Source of the DNA: Candidatus Cloacimonadota bacterium
GTDB taxonomy: Bacteria; Cloacimonadota; Cloacimonadia; JGIOTU-2
Direction: 5' to 3'
DNA: 5,542 bases
Assembly (NCBI GenBank): GCA_014382685.1
Contig: JACNJG010000166.1
Span: 1-5,542, forward strand
Of this stretch, positions 1-5,542 are shown in pieces. Under the pieces are notes generated by a model. The model was not told where the DNA came from, made no database searches, and saw only the letters and a program-made list of their open reading frames with translations. How positions within the stretch are numbered: position 1 is the first letter of the stretch; every line of letters begins with the position of its first letter. Made by a program: the position numbers and the translations under genes.

Positions 1-41
1 TCAGGAATTTTATAAAAAGAGGTATGAAAATAACAAAATAG

Positions 42-186
42 TTGTCATTCTGAATGGAACGAAGTGGAGTGAAGAATCTCTAATTATAGACATTCAAATA
101 AGTTAATAGATTCTTCAACCAGATCCCAAGTGAAATAGGAAAAAGAGATTTCACAGGACAGGTAAATCAGGTTTCGAGAATGACAA
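42..186. repeat. Palindromic dispersed-type repeat (GTCATTCTGAA / GAAGAATCT family)
   Basis: A non-coding element bounded by a perfect 10-bp inverted repeat: TTGTCATTCT at 42-51 and AGAATGACAA at 177-186. The arms extend outward to CAAAAT (34-39) and ATTTTG (187-192) if a 2-base bulge is allowed. Inside lie two further perfect inverted repeats: TGAAGAATCT (70-79) with AGATTCTTCA (108-117), and GTGAAAT (130-136) with ATTTCAC (148-154). Read as RNA this is an outer stem closing two hairpins, a three-way-junction-like shape. The wording GTCATTCTGAA...GAAGTGGAGTGAAGAATCT resembles a short intergenic repeat seen in many copies in several environmental bacterial genomes; that link is from memory. 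No transposase is present, so it would be a non-autonomous, MITE- or REP-like sequence. A reading frame open from the left edge (2-106, ending ...GTKWSEESLIIDIQIS) runs straight through its left half, so an upstream gene could end inside it. Confidence 0.7.
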
Positions 187-266
187 ATTTTGGGTAGTGA
201 TAAATGTTATGAAAAATATGAATGTAAGAAATTGAAGAATAGTTATTAATCAATTAGGAGAAGTGC
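187..266 (+). other. AT-rich leader of pyrB with Shine-Dalgarno
   Basis: These 80 bases separate the repeat from pyrB and are strongly AT-rich. The clear element is AGGAG at 256-260, six bases before the pyrB ATG, which fixes that start. I find no convincing sigma-70 promoter: TATGAAT at 217-223 could be a -10 box but lacks a good -35 at normal spacing. There is no hairpin followed by a T run, so no intrinsic attenuator of the Bacillus pyr kind is visible. TTGAAGAAT at 232-240 repeats a word of the upstream element and is complementary to ATTCTTCAA at 110-118. The operon promoter may lie here, inside the repeat, or upstream of the window. Confidence 0.5.
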
Positions 267-1220
267 ATGAAGCATACGCTTAATCTCACAGGCAGAAATC
301 TTTTTGACCTCGATGACTACTCGGTTGAAGAGATCGAAAAGATCTTTGAAACTGCCAAAGTGATGAAAAAGATCAATAGTCGGGAATATAAGAAGATTCC
401 GACACTTCGCGGGAAAACGGTTGCGACGCTTTTTTTTGAGGACAGCACACGCACCAGAATTTCTTTTGAACTTGCTGTAAAACGGCTCAGCGCCGATGTG
501 GTAAGTTTCACAACTGCAGGATCCGCTATGAAAAAGGGAGAGGGTATTCAGGATACGGTTTACACCCTCAATGCAATGGGCATCGACCTGTATGTAGTCC
601 GTCATAGCTGCCCGGGTGTTCCGCAACTAGTAAATAAGTATTCCAATAAACCTGTGCTCAATGCAGGCGACGGCAGGCATTCTCATCCCACACAAGCGCT
701 TCTCGATATGTTCAGTATCTGGGAGAAGAAAGGTTCGTTAAAGGGACTGAAAATCACAATAGTCGGTGATATTCTTCATTCCCGCGTTGTGCGCTCAAAC
801 CTTATCGGTATGAAAAAAATGGGTGCTGAGGTTGTTGTGTGCGGACCCCGAACACTTATGCCTCCCAAGATCGAAGAAGTGTACGGAGTTCAATGTGAAT
901 ACGATCTCAAAGTTGCAATAAAGGATGCTGATGTGGTCATGGGACTGCGCATGCAGCTTGAGCGTCAAAACGAAGGGCTTTTCCCGGGACTCGGTGAATA
1001 TACGAGCAGATACGGACTGAGCAACAAGATGCTGGAATTCGCAAAGGATGATATTCTTGTGATGCATCCCGGTCCAATGAACAGGGGAGTCGAAATCCTT
1101 CCCGAAGTTGCGGACAGCGAGCACAGTATAATCATTGAACAGGTTACAAACGGCGTTGCAGTACGCATGGCGCTGCTATTCCTGATACTTGGTGGAAAAC
1201 CCGATAAGGAGGTCGCATGA
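267..1220 (+). CDS. pyrB: Aspartate carbamoyltransferase catalytic subunit
   Basis: Catalyses carbamoyl phosphate + L-aspartate -> N-carbamoyl-L-aspartate + phosphate, the first committed step of pyrimidine synthesis, in the cytoplasm. The protein has 317 residues, normal for the family (about 300-310). The N-terminal carbamoyl-phosphate domain carries the signature FEDSTRTR (57-64), the loop Ser86...Lys89-Lys90-Gly-Glu, Arg112 in VVRHS, and GDGRHSHPTQ (134-143) with the HPTQ motif. The aspartate domain has VGDILHSRVVRSN (166-178), the aspartate-binding LRMQLERQ (227-234, Arg228 and Gln230), and HPGPMNRG (267-274). ATCase rather than ornithine carbamoyltransferase is supported by the LRMQLERQ and HPGPMNRG motifs and the pyr context. 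The ATG follows AGGAG (256-260) at good spacing. Its last codon and stop overlap pyrC by 4 bp (ATGA), implying coupled translation. No pyrI regulatory-subunit gene is present, so an E. coli-type holoenzyme is unlikely; a free trimer or a PyrB-PyrC complex fits better (inference). A run of eight T (430-437) encodes part of Leu-Phe-Phe just before the signature. Confidence 0.97.
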   Translation: MKHTLNLTGRNLFDLDDYSVEEIEKIFETAKVMKKINSREYKKIPTLRGKTVATLFFEDSTRTRISFELAVKRLSADVVSFTTAGSAMKKGEGIQDTVYTLNAMGIDLYVVRHSCPGVPQLVNKYSNKPVLNAGDGRHSHPTQALLDMFSIWEKKGSLKGLKITIVGDILHSRVVRSNLIGMKKMGAEVVVCGPRTLMPPKIEEVYGVQCEYDLKVAIKDADVVMGLRMQLERQNEGLFPGLGEYTSRYGLSNKMLEFAKDDILVMHPGPMNRGVEILPEVADSEHSIIIEQVTNGVAVRMALLFLILGGKPDKEVA

Positions 1221-2488
1221 TACTTCTGAAAAACGGCATGGTCTATCTTTCCGAAGAAAAGAAAATCGTAAAAAATGATGTGTTGATAGATAAAAAGATC
1301 ATCAAAAAAATAGCTCCTGCAATTGAAGAGAAAAATGCTGAAGTGATCGACTGCGCGGGAATGCATATTTTCCCCGGCTTTGTAGATCTGCATTGCCACC
1401 TGCGCGATCCGGGATACACCTATAAAGAAGATATTGCTTCAGGCGCAGAATCTGCAGCCAAAGGTGGATACACGAGCATCTGCTGCATGCCGAATACGAA
1501 ACCGACGATTGATAATATCTCGACGCTCAACTATATCATGAGAAAAGCTCGGGATGTGAAGGGAACCAAGATTTTCGTCATCGGTGCAATGTCAAAAGGA
1601 CTGGAAGGCAAGGAGATCGCAAATATTGCATCCCTTGTAAAAGGCGGTGTAGTTGGATTGAGCGATGACGGAAATTGCATCCAGGTCGCCAAACTACAGC
1701 TCAATGTCATGAGATATGCCTCCATCTATGATATTCCAATGATATGCCATTCCGAAGATTACTCACTTTCCGGAGAAGGGCAGGTGAATTACGGATATAT
1801 GTCCACCAAACTTGGACTTCCAGGAATCCCGACACTCGCAGAAGAGATAATGGTGAGCAGAGATATTATGCTGGCAGATGTAACCGATTCGCAAGTACAT
1901 ATTGCTCATGCCTCGACGAAACGGACTGTCGAGCTTATCCGCCAGGCAAAAAAAGATGGTATAAAGATTACTGCGGAAGTAACTCCGCATCACCTCGTAC
2001 TTACTGAAGAAGCGTGTGACGGCTTTGATACAAATACAAAAATGAAACCACCCCTCCGTTCAGAACAGGATAGGGTAGCGCTCTTTGAAGGATTGATGGA
2101 CGGTACGATCGATGTGATCGCAACTGATCATGCGCCCCATTCCGATTATGAAAAAGAGCTGGAATTCATGAAAGCGCCCTTTGGTGTGATCGGGTTTGAA
2201 AGCGCCTTTCCTGTGCTCTATTCAACCTTAGTTCGAAACGATAAGATGAAACTCGAAGAACTGGTTGCGAGAATGACATCAAAACCTGCGGACATTATTA
2301 AAAAGGAAGTAGGTTTACTGAAAGAAGGAGCTCCGGCTGATCTCAATGTATTTAATCTTGAAGAATTTTTTACTTTTAATGAGAGCGAAATCCTATCCAA
2401 ATCAAAGAATAGCCCATTCCTCGGTATGAAGATGTGGGGAAAGATCCATTATACGATCTGTGACGGGAAATTCACCTGGAAATTGTAG
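1217..2488 (+). CDS. pyrC: Dihydroorotase, type I (zinc amidohydrolase)
   Basis: Reversibly cyclises N-carbamoyl-L-aspartate to dihydroorotate. The 423 residues match the long type I (Bacillus/Aquifex) dihydroorotases rather than the roughly 350-residue E. coli type. The metal-binding set is complete and falls at the positions I recall for B. subtilis PyrC: His59 and His61 in DLHCHLRDPG (57-66), Asp151 in GLSDDG, His178 in MICHSED, His231 in HIAHAST, and catalytic Asp304 in ATDHAPH (302-308). Substrate contacts Arg63, Asn93 (MPNT), His308 and Phe322-Gly323 are also there. Position 277, usually Asn in the B. subtilis-like KxNPPLR motif, is Lys (KMKPPLR, 275-281). The C-terminal SKSKNSPFLG...DGKF segment is the usual family tail. 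This is therefore an active dihydroorotase, not the inactive pseudo-DHOase partner found beside some ATCases. A strong AAGGAGG (1206-1212) inside the end of pyrB sets the start; the genes overlap by 4 bp. Confidence 0.97.
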   Translation: MILLKNGMVYLSEEKKIVKNDVLIDKKIIKKIAPAIEEKNAEVIDCAGMHIFPGFVDLHCHLRDPGYTYKEDIASGAESAAKGGYTSICCMPNTKPTIDNISTLNYIMRKARDVKGTKIFVIGAMSKGLEGKEIANIASLVKGGVVGLSDDGNCIQVAKLQLNVMRYASIYDIPMICHSEDYSLSGEGQVNYGYMSTKLGLPGIPTLAEEIMVSRDIMLADVTDSQVHIAHASTKRTVELIRQAKKDGIKITAEVTPHHLVLTEEACDGFDTNTKMKPPLRSEQDRVALFEGLMDGTIDVIATDHAPHSDYEKELEFMKAPFGVIGFESAFPVLYSTLVRNDKMKLEELVARMTSKPADIIKKEVGLLKEGAPADLNVFNLEEFFTFNESEILSKSKNSPFLGMKMWGKIHYTICDGKFTWKL

Positions 2489-2490
2489 GA

Positions 2491-3246
2491 ATGTATTTTA
2501 AGAAGATACAAGTACTGAAAGTTGAATCTGTAAATGATGAATATTTTGTGCTAAGAATTCGTGATAAAGAGCTTACTCAAAATATCAAACCGGGTCAGTT
2601 TTTTCAGATCAAGGATCCCTGCGCTGTATTCCCACTTCTTCCTCGACCTTTCAGTGTGTATGAAGTCGAGGGTGATAAGCTTTCATTCCTCATAAAAAAA
2701 GTCGGGGAATCGACAAAGCACTTATCACTTTTAAAGGAAGGTCATATCATCCAATTGCTTGGTCCACTCGGAAATGGATTTCCTCTTGTATCGAATAAAA
2801 AAGTACTTATTGCAAGCGGTGGGATCGGGTATGCGCCGATGACATACCTCGAACAAAAATTGAAAGAAGCAGGGAATGAAGTGTGGTTTTATCATGGCGG
2901 ACGCAGCAGCAACGATGTGTTTTGTGAAGATGTCCAAAATTGCACAGAAGATGGCTCTTGTGGTCACGTTGGATTAGTAACAGAGCACATTGAGAAGTGC
3001 TTTGATTCAATTTATATTGATGTTGCTTATGCATGCGGTCCTGAAGCAATGCTGAAAGTGTTGGTAGGAATATGCGCAGAACGAAATATTCCGGTCTATG
3101 TTTCTTTGGAAAGGGTTATGGCGTGCGGAGTTGGAGCGTGCTACGGATGTGTGATAAAGATCAAAGAAAATGATAGTATTGTTTATAAAAAAGTATGCAA
3201 AGATGGACCGGTCTTTGACGGCGCTAAGGTGATCTGGGATGAGTAA
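2491..3246 (+). CDS. pyrK: Dihydroorotate dehydrogenase electron-transfer subunit PyrK (FAD, [2Fe-2S])
   Basis: Carries electrons from the FMN of PyrD through a [2Fe-2S] cluster and FAD to NAD+, as part of the cytoplasmic PyrD2-PyrK2 heterotetramer. At 251 residues it has normal length. Domains in order: an N-terminal ferredoxin-reductase beta barrel with the FAD motif RPFSVY (52-57) and GPLGNGF (91-97); a nucleotide-binding domain with GGIGYAP (110-116) and CGPEAM (182-187); and a C-terminal cluster loop with Cys212, Cys217, Cys220 and Cys236 in ERVMACGVGACYGC...CKDGPVF, which is diagnostic of PyrK. The ATG sits 2 bp after the pyrC stop. No well-spaced Shine-Dalgarno is seen: AGGA (2487-2490) touches the ATG, and only a weak GGAA (2478-2481) lies further back. 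Expression probably depends on ribosomes finishing pyrC. The 3' end overlaps pyrD by 8 bp and contains the pyrD ribosome-binding site. Sulfhydrogenase gamma subunits are related, but the adjoining pyrD settles the call. Confidence 0.96.
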   Translation: MYFKKIQVLKVESVNDEYFVLRIRDKELTQNIKPGQFFQIKDPCAVFPLLPRPFSVYEVEGDKLSFLIKKVGESTKHLSLLKEGHIIQLLGPLGNGFPLVSNKKVLIASGGIGYAPMTYLEQKLKEAGNEVWFYHGGRSSNDVFCEDVQNCTEDGSCGHVGLVTEHIEKCFDSIYIDVAYACGPEAMLKVLVGICAERNIPVYVSLERVMACGVGACYGCVIKIKENDSIVYKKVCKDGPVFDGAKVIWDE

Positions 3247-4141
3247 ATGTGAGATCACTTTCGGGAAAATGAAGTGGAAAAATCCCGTCACTGTTGCATC
3301 CGGCACATTCGGACTTGAATACGCTGAACTATTCGATCTTTCACAGCTTGGAGCACTGACTACGAAAACCATTACTCCGGAACCAAAAGCAGGAAACGAG
3401 CCACAAAGAATAGTTGAGACCGAAGTTGGCTTGCTCAATTCGATCGGACTGCAGAATCCGGGTGTGGATGAATTTATAAAAATAGACCTGCCCGAATACA
3501 GAAAATTTGATACAAATCTTATTGTGAGTATATCTGCATCATCAATAAATGAGTTTGCAAGTTTGGTAAAAAAACTGGATACTCAACCCGGGATAGATGC
3601 GTATGAGATCAATGTTTCATGTCCAAATGTGGAAAATGAAGGCATCGCATTCGGCACTGATCCGGAAATTGTATTTGATCTTACTAAGAAATTAAGAGAG
3701 ACAACTGAAAAAACACTTATAATCAAATTATCACCGAATGTCACTTCAATTATGGACATTGCAAAGCAAGCAGAAAATGCGGGCGCAGATGGTCTTGCGT
3801 TGATCAACACTCTTTACGGTATGGCTATTGATGTGGAAACAAGAAAGCCCAAACTTCATAATATTATCGGTGGCTATTCAGGACCTGCGATCAAGCCCGT
3901 TGCATTGCAGAATGTGTATAAAGTTGCACAAGCTGTACATATTCCAATCCTCGCAATGGGTGGAATTTCTTCAGTTAATGATGCTCTCGAATTTATCATT
4001 GCCGGAGCAACTGCTATCGCGGTTGGCACATACAATTTTGTGAATCCTCTTGGAACTCTTGAGATCATTGATGGCATACAGGAATATTGTATAAGTCATA
4101 ATATTTCATACAAAAATTTAATCGGTTCAATACAAACTTAG
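3239..4141 (+). CDS. pyrD: Dihydroorotate dehydrogenase (NAD+), class 1B catalytic subunit
   Basis: FMN-dependent TIM-barrel enzyme that oxidises dihydroorotate to orotate, passing electrons to PyrK and then NAD+. The 300-residue length is typical of soluble class 1 enzymes. There is no N-terminal membrane-binding extension, so it is not the quinone-linked class 2 type. Motifs in order: ASGTFG (20-25), TTKTIT with Lys43 (41-46), NSIGLQNPG (67-75), EINVSCPN (123-130) whose Cys128 is the catalytic base of class 1 enzymes (class 2 has Ser), IIKLSPN with FMN-binding Lys163, INT (189-191), GGYSGPAIKP (211-220), AMGGI (239-243) and AVGT (261-264). Cys128 plus the adjoining pyrK make this class 1B. 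The start lies within pyrK, with AAGGTGAT (3226-3233) five bases upstream as a good Shine-Dalgarno; the 8-bp overlap should help make the two subunits in equal amounts. Residue 213 is Tyr where family members commonly have Leu (GGLSGPA), a conservative curiosity only. Confidence 0.97.
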   Translation: MSKCEITFGKMKWKNPVTVASGTFGLEYAELFDLSQLGALTTKTITPEPKAGNEPQRIVETEVGLLNSIGLQNPGVDEFIKIDLPEYRKFDTNLIVSISASSINEFASLVKKLDTQPGIDAYEINVSCPNVENEGIAFGTDPEIVFDLTKKLRETTEKTLIIKLSPNVTSIMDIAKQAENAGADGLALINTLYGMAIDVETRKPKLHNIIGGYSGPAIKPVALQNVYKVAQAVHIPILAMGGISSVNDALEFIIAGATAIAVGTYNFVNPLGTLEIIDGIQEYCISHNISYKNLIGSIQT

Positions 4142-4149
4142 GAAACAAA

Positions 4150-4686
4150 ATGAGCACAAAAAAAAGAATATTAGATGAAAAAGAGATGGAGCGCATTCTC
4201 AAGCGTCTCGCAAATGAGGTTATCGAGAAAAATAAAGGATGTGAGGGACTTTACATCGTTGGCATTCATACTCGCGGGGTACCACTCGCAAAGCGTATCA
4301 CTCATTATATTGAGAAATTTGAAGATGAAAAAATACATGTTGGTTCGCTTGACATTACCCTATATCGTGATGACCTTGCACATATCGAGCATCAGCCGGT
4401 CATTCAGGATTCCATTCTCAATTTTGATATTGAGGGTAAACATATTTTACTGATTGATGACGTTCTCAATACCGGCAGAACTGCACGTGCTGCGTTGAAC
4501 GCGATCCTCGATTACGGCAGACCTGCCTTTATCCAGCTTCTTGTTATCATTGACAGGGGCAACAGAGAGCTTCCCATTCAAGCAGATTTTGTAGGCAAAC
4601 ACCTGCCAACATCAAAAGACGAGTCCGTGCAGGTTCATCTGAAGGAAGTTGATGGAGCGGATGAAGTTTTTATCATAAAAGACTAA
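4150..4686 (+). CDS. pyrR: Bifunctional pyr operon regulator PyrR / uracil phosphoribosyltransferase
   Basis: PRTase-fold protein that in Bacillus and relatives binds pyr mRNA when UMP/UTP is plentiful, lowering pyr expression by attenuation or by blocking translation; many members also have weak uracil phosphoribosyltransferase activity. The 178 residues are the usual PyrR length. The protein shows IVGIHTRGVPLAKR (36-49), the PyrR-type LDITLYRDDL (67-76), the PRPP-binding loop LLIDDVLNTGRTARAAL (100-116), and the characteristic PyrR tail around DRGNRELPIQADFVGK (135-150) and LPTSKDE (152-158). The whole pattern matches PyrR rather than plain Upp, PyrE or Hpt. Residue 107 is Asn where B. subtilis PyrR has Tyr (DDVLYTGRT). 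It sits 8 bp after pyrD with AGGA at 4140-4143. Its internal place, fifth in the operon, is unusual, since pyrR is often the first gene. I could not find a clear PyrR-binding hairpin in front of pyrB, so its target here is unproven. Confidence 0.95.
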   Translation: MSTKKRILDEKEMERILKRLANEVIEKNKGCEGLYIVGIHTRGVPLAKRITHYIEKFEDEKIHVGSLDITLYRDDLAHIEHQPVIQDSILNFDIEGKHILLIDDVLNTGRTARAALNAILDYGRPAFIQLLVIIDRGNRELPIQADFVGKHLPTSKDESVQVHLKEVDGADEVFIIKD

Positions 4687-4698
4687 AGGAAAAATTGT

Positions 4699-5505
4699 AT
4701 GAATTTTAAAGAAAAATATTATCACATTGTTGAGAAGAATAACTCACTTGTGTGTGTGGGTTTGGATTCCGATATTGAGAAAATTCCCACATTTCTGAAA
4801 AATGAATTTGAGCTACCTCAATGGGAATTCAATAGAAGGATAATCGATGCGACAAAGGATTCTGCTGCTGCGTACAAGCCGAATTTCGCCTTTTATATCT
4901 CTCATGGAGTGCAGGGGATCGAGAGTTTGCAGAAAACGATCTCATATATTCCTGATGATATTCCAATTATTCTCGATGTGAAGATCGGGGATATCGGTAA
5001 CACTATGAAGCATTATGCAAAAGCATATTTTGATACATTCAAAGTCGATGCCATTACAGTAAATCCGCTGATGGGTTATGATGTCATTGATCCTTTTGAA
5101 GCATATCCTGATAAATACATTTTCCTTCTTGCGCTCACTTCCAATCCTTCAAATACTGATTTTCTTAACTCTGAGTATAAATTATATGAAGGTATATGCG
5201 AGAAAATTCAAGAATGGGATCAGGATACACTTGGTGCAGTCGTCGGCGCTACAAACGATGAAGAAATGAGTATGATCAGGGGAATGCTGCCTGATGCACT
5301 TTTTCTTGTTCCAGGCATTGGAGCTCAAGGTGGTGATCTCGAAAAAGTGATGAAATACACAACTGGCAAAGAACATCCAAATATTCTTATCAATTCATCG
5401 AGAGGTATCATTTTTTCTTATTCTGAAGACAATGAAAAGGATTTCGATGTTGCAGCGCGAGATGCGTGCAGGGAGTTGCAGAGTAAAATTAATAGCTATT
5501 TGTAA
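4699..5505 (+). CDS. pyrF: Orotidine 5'-phosphate decarboxylase, type 2
   Basis: Last step of UMP synthesis: OMP -> UMP + CO2, without a cofactor, in a cytoplasmic TIM-barrel dimer. The 268 residues fit the longer type 2 subfamily (about 270-280) rather than the roughly 230-245-residue E. coli type. Visible motifs: VCVGLDSD (18-25) with Asp23, YKPNFAFY (59-66) with Lys60, the catalytic array LDVKIGDIGNT (92-102) giving Asp93, Lys95 and Asp98, NPLMGYD (122-128), LTSNPS (146-151), VGAT (182-185), PGIGAQGGD (205-213) and NSSRGI (232-237) for phosphate binding. The residue after Lys95 is Ile, where many type 2 enzymes have Arg (KRGD); the charged catalytic residues are intact. It lies 12 bp after pyrR with AAAGGA (4685-4690) eight bases before the ATG. 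No hairpin with a T run follows the stop within the window, so the transcript may continue, for instance into pyrE, which is not seen here. Confidence 0.96.
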   Translation: MNFKEKYYHIVEKNNSLVCVGLDSDIEKIPTFLKNEFELPQWEFNRRIIDATKDSAAAYKPNFAFYISHGVQGIESLQKTISYIPDDIPIILDVKIGDIGNTMKHYAKAYFDTFKVDAITVNPLMGYDVIDPFEAYPDKYIFLLALTSNPSNTDFLNSEYKLYEGICEKIQEWDQDTLGAVVGATNDEEMSMIRGMLPDALFLVPGIGAQGGDLEKVMKYTTGKEHPNILINSSRGIIFSYSEDNEKDFDVAARDACRELQSKINSYL

Positions 5506-5523
5506 TTTGAAATAACAGAATAG

Positions 5524-5542
5524 CACGCAGACTCACGCAGAG
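5524..5542. repeat. CACGCAGA tandem units, start of a second short repeat (cut by window edge)
   Basis: The octamer CACGCAGA occurs twice with a 10-bp period (5524-5531 and 5534-5541) right at the window edge, 19 bp after the pyrF stop. Short arrays of ACGCAGA-type units are a familiar intergenic repeat in several environmental bacterial lineages (from memory). Only two units are visible, so its full length and structure cannot be judged. It does not look like a transcription terminator. Confidence 0.45.

Noticed and set aside
2..106. Reading frame open from the left edge (QEFYKKRYENNK... to a TAA at 104-106), a possible 3' end of an upstream gene.
   Set aside because: The first dozen residues look plausible as a protein tail, but the rest is translation of the repeat. 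The other two frames also stop early (13-15 and 39-41), so nothing decides between a gene tail and chance. Not called as a gene.
121..134. AGATCCCAAGTG compared with the PyrR-binding loop consensus (about ARUCCNGNGAGGYU).
   Set aside because: Only the UCC core and a few positions fit, it lies inside the repeat, and it is not in the loop of a suitable hairpin. Not good enough to call a PyrR site.
130..154. GTGAAAT/ATTTCAC stem as a possible intrinsic terminator or attenuator.
   Set aside because: The stem is AT-rich and no T run follows, so it is treated as part of the repeat only.
261..281. Weak hairpin over the pyrB start codon (AAGTG with CGCTT).
   Set aside because: Five pairs including a G-U, with an 11-base loop; expected by chance and without other support.
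965..1399. Minus-strand 144-residue reading frame across the pyrB-pyrC junction, and other antisense frames.
   Set aside because: They are antisense to well-supported pyr genes, have no recognisable motifs, and are explained as shadows of coding sequence.
5524..5542. CACGCAGA pair as the start of a CRISPR array.
   Set aside because: An 8-bp unit with a 10-bp period is far too short for CRISPR repeats and spacers; it fits a simple dispersed or tandem repeat.

Overview
The window holds a compact, co-directional de novo pyrimidine (UMP) biosynthesis operon on the + strand, in the order pyrB, pyrC, pyrK, pyrD, pyrR, pyrF. It fills about 267-5505 with almost no intergenic DNA. Every gene is full length, in frame and keeps its family's catalytic motifs. 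This is housekeeping metabolism. I see no undescribed protein system; the less ordinary points are the gene order and the structured repeat in front of the operon.

Layout. Positions 1-266 are non-coding or at most the tail of an upstream gene. They contain a palindromic dispersed-type repeat (about 42-186) and then a short AT-rich leader with the pyrB Shine-Dalgarno. pyrB (aspartate carbamoyltransferase) overlaps pyrC (type I dihydroorotase) by 4 bp. pyrK (FAD/[2Fe-2S] electron-transfer subunit) starts 2 bp after pyrC and overlaps pyrD (class 1B dihydroorotate dehydrogenase) by 8 bp. pyrR (PRPP-binding pyr regulator) and pyrF (type 2 OMP decarboxylase) follow after 8 and 12 bp. The last 37 bp carry the start of a second short repeat (CACGCAGA units) and no recognisable terminator.

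How the genes work together. PyrB joins carbamoyl phosphate to aspartate. PyrC closes the ring to dihydroorotate. PyrD with PyrK oxidises this to orotate using NAD+. A phosphoribosyltransferase (PyrE, not in the window) would make OMP, and PyrF decarboxylates OMP to UMP. PyrR would sense UMP/UTP against PRPP and bind pyr mRNA. Carbamoyl-phosphate synthetase (carAB) and pyrE must lie elsewhere or beyond the right edge.

Organism. The DNA is moderately AT-rich, with strong AAGGAGG-type Shine-Dalgarno sites and an ATG start for every gene. The PyrD1B-PyrK pair uses NAD+ rather than quinone, which suits an anaerobe or facultative anaerobe. The flanking repeats (GTCATTCTGAA...GAAGAATCT, and CACGCAGA) are of kinds I associate with environmental bacteria such as the FCB/Cloacimonadota/Marinimicrobia-like groups. 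That placement is an impression, not a result; the genes themselves only indicate a bacterium.
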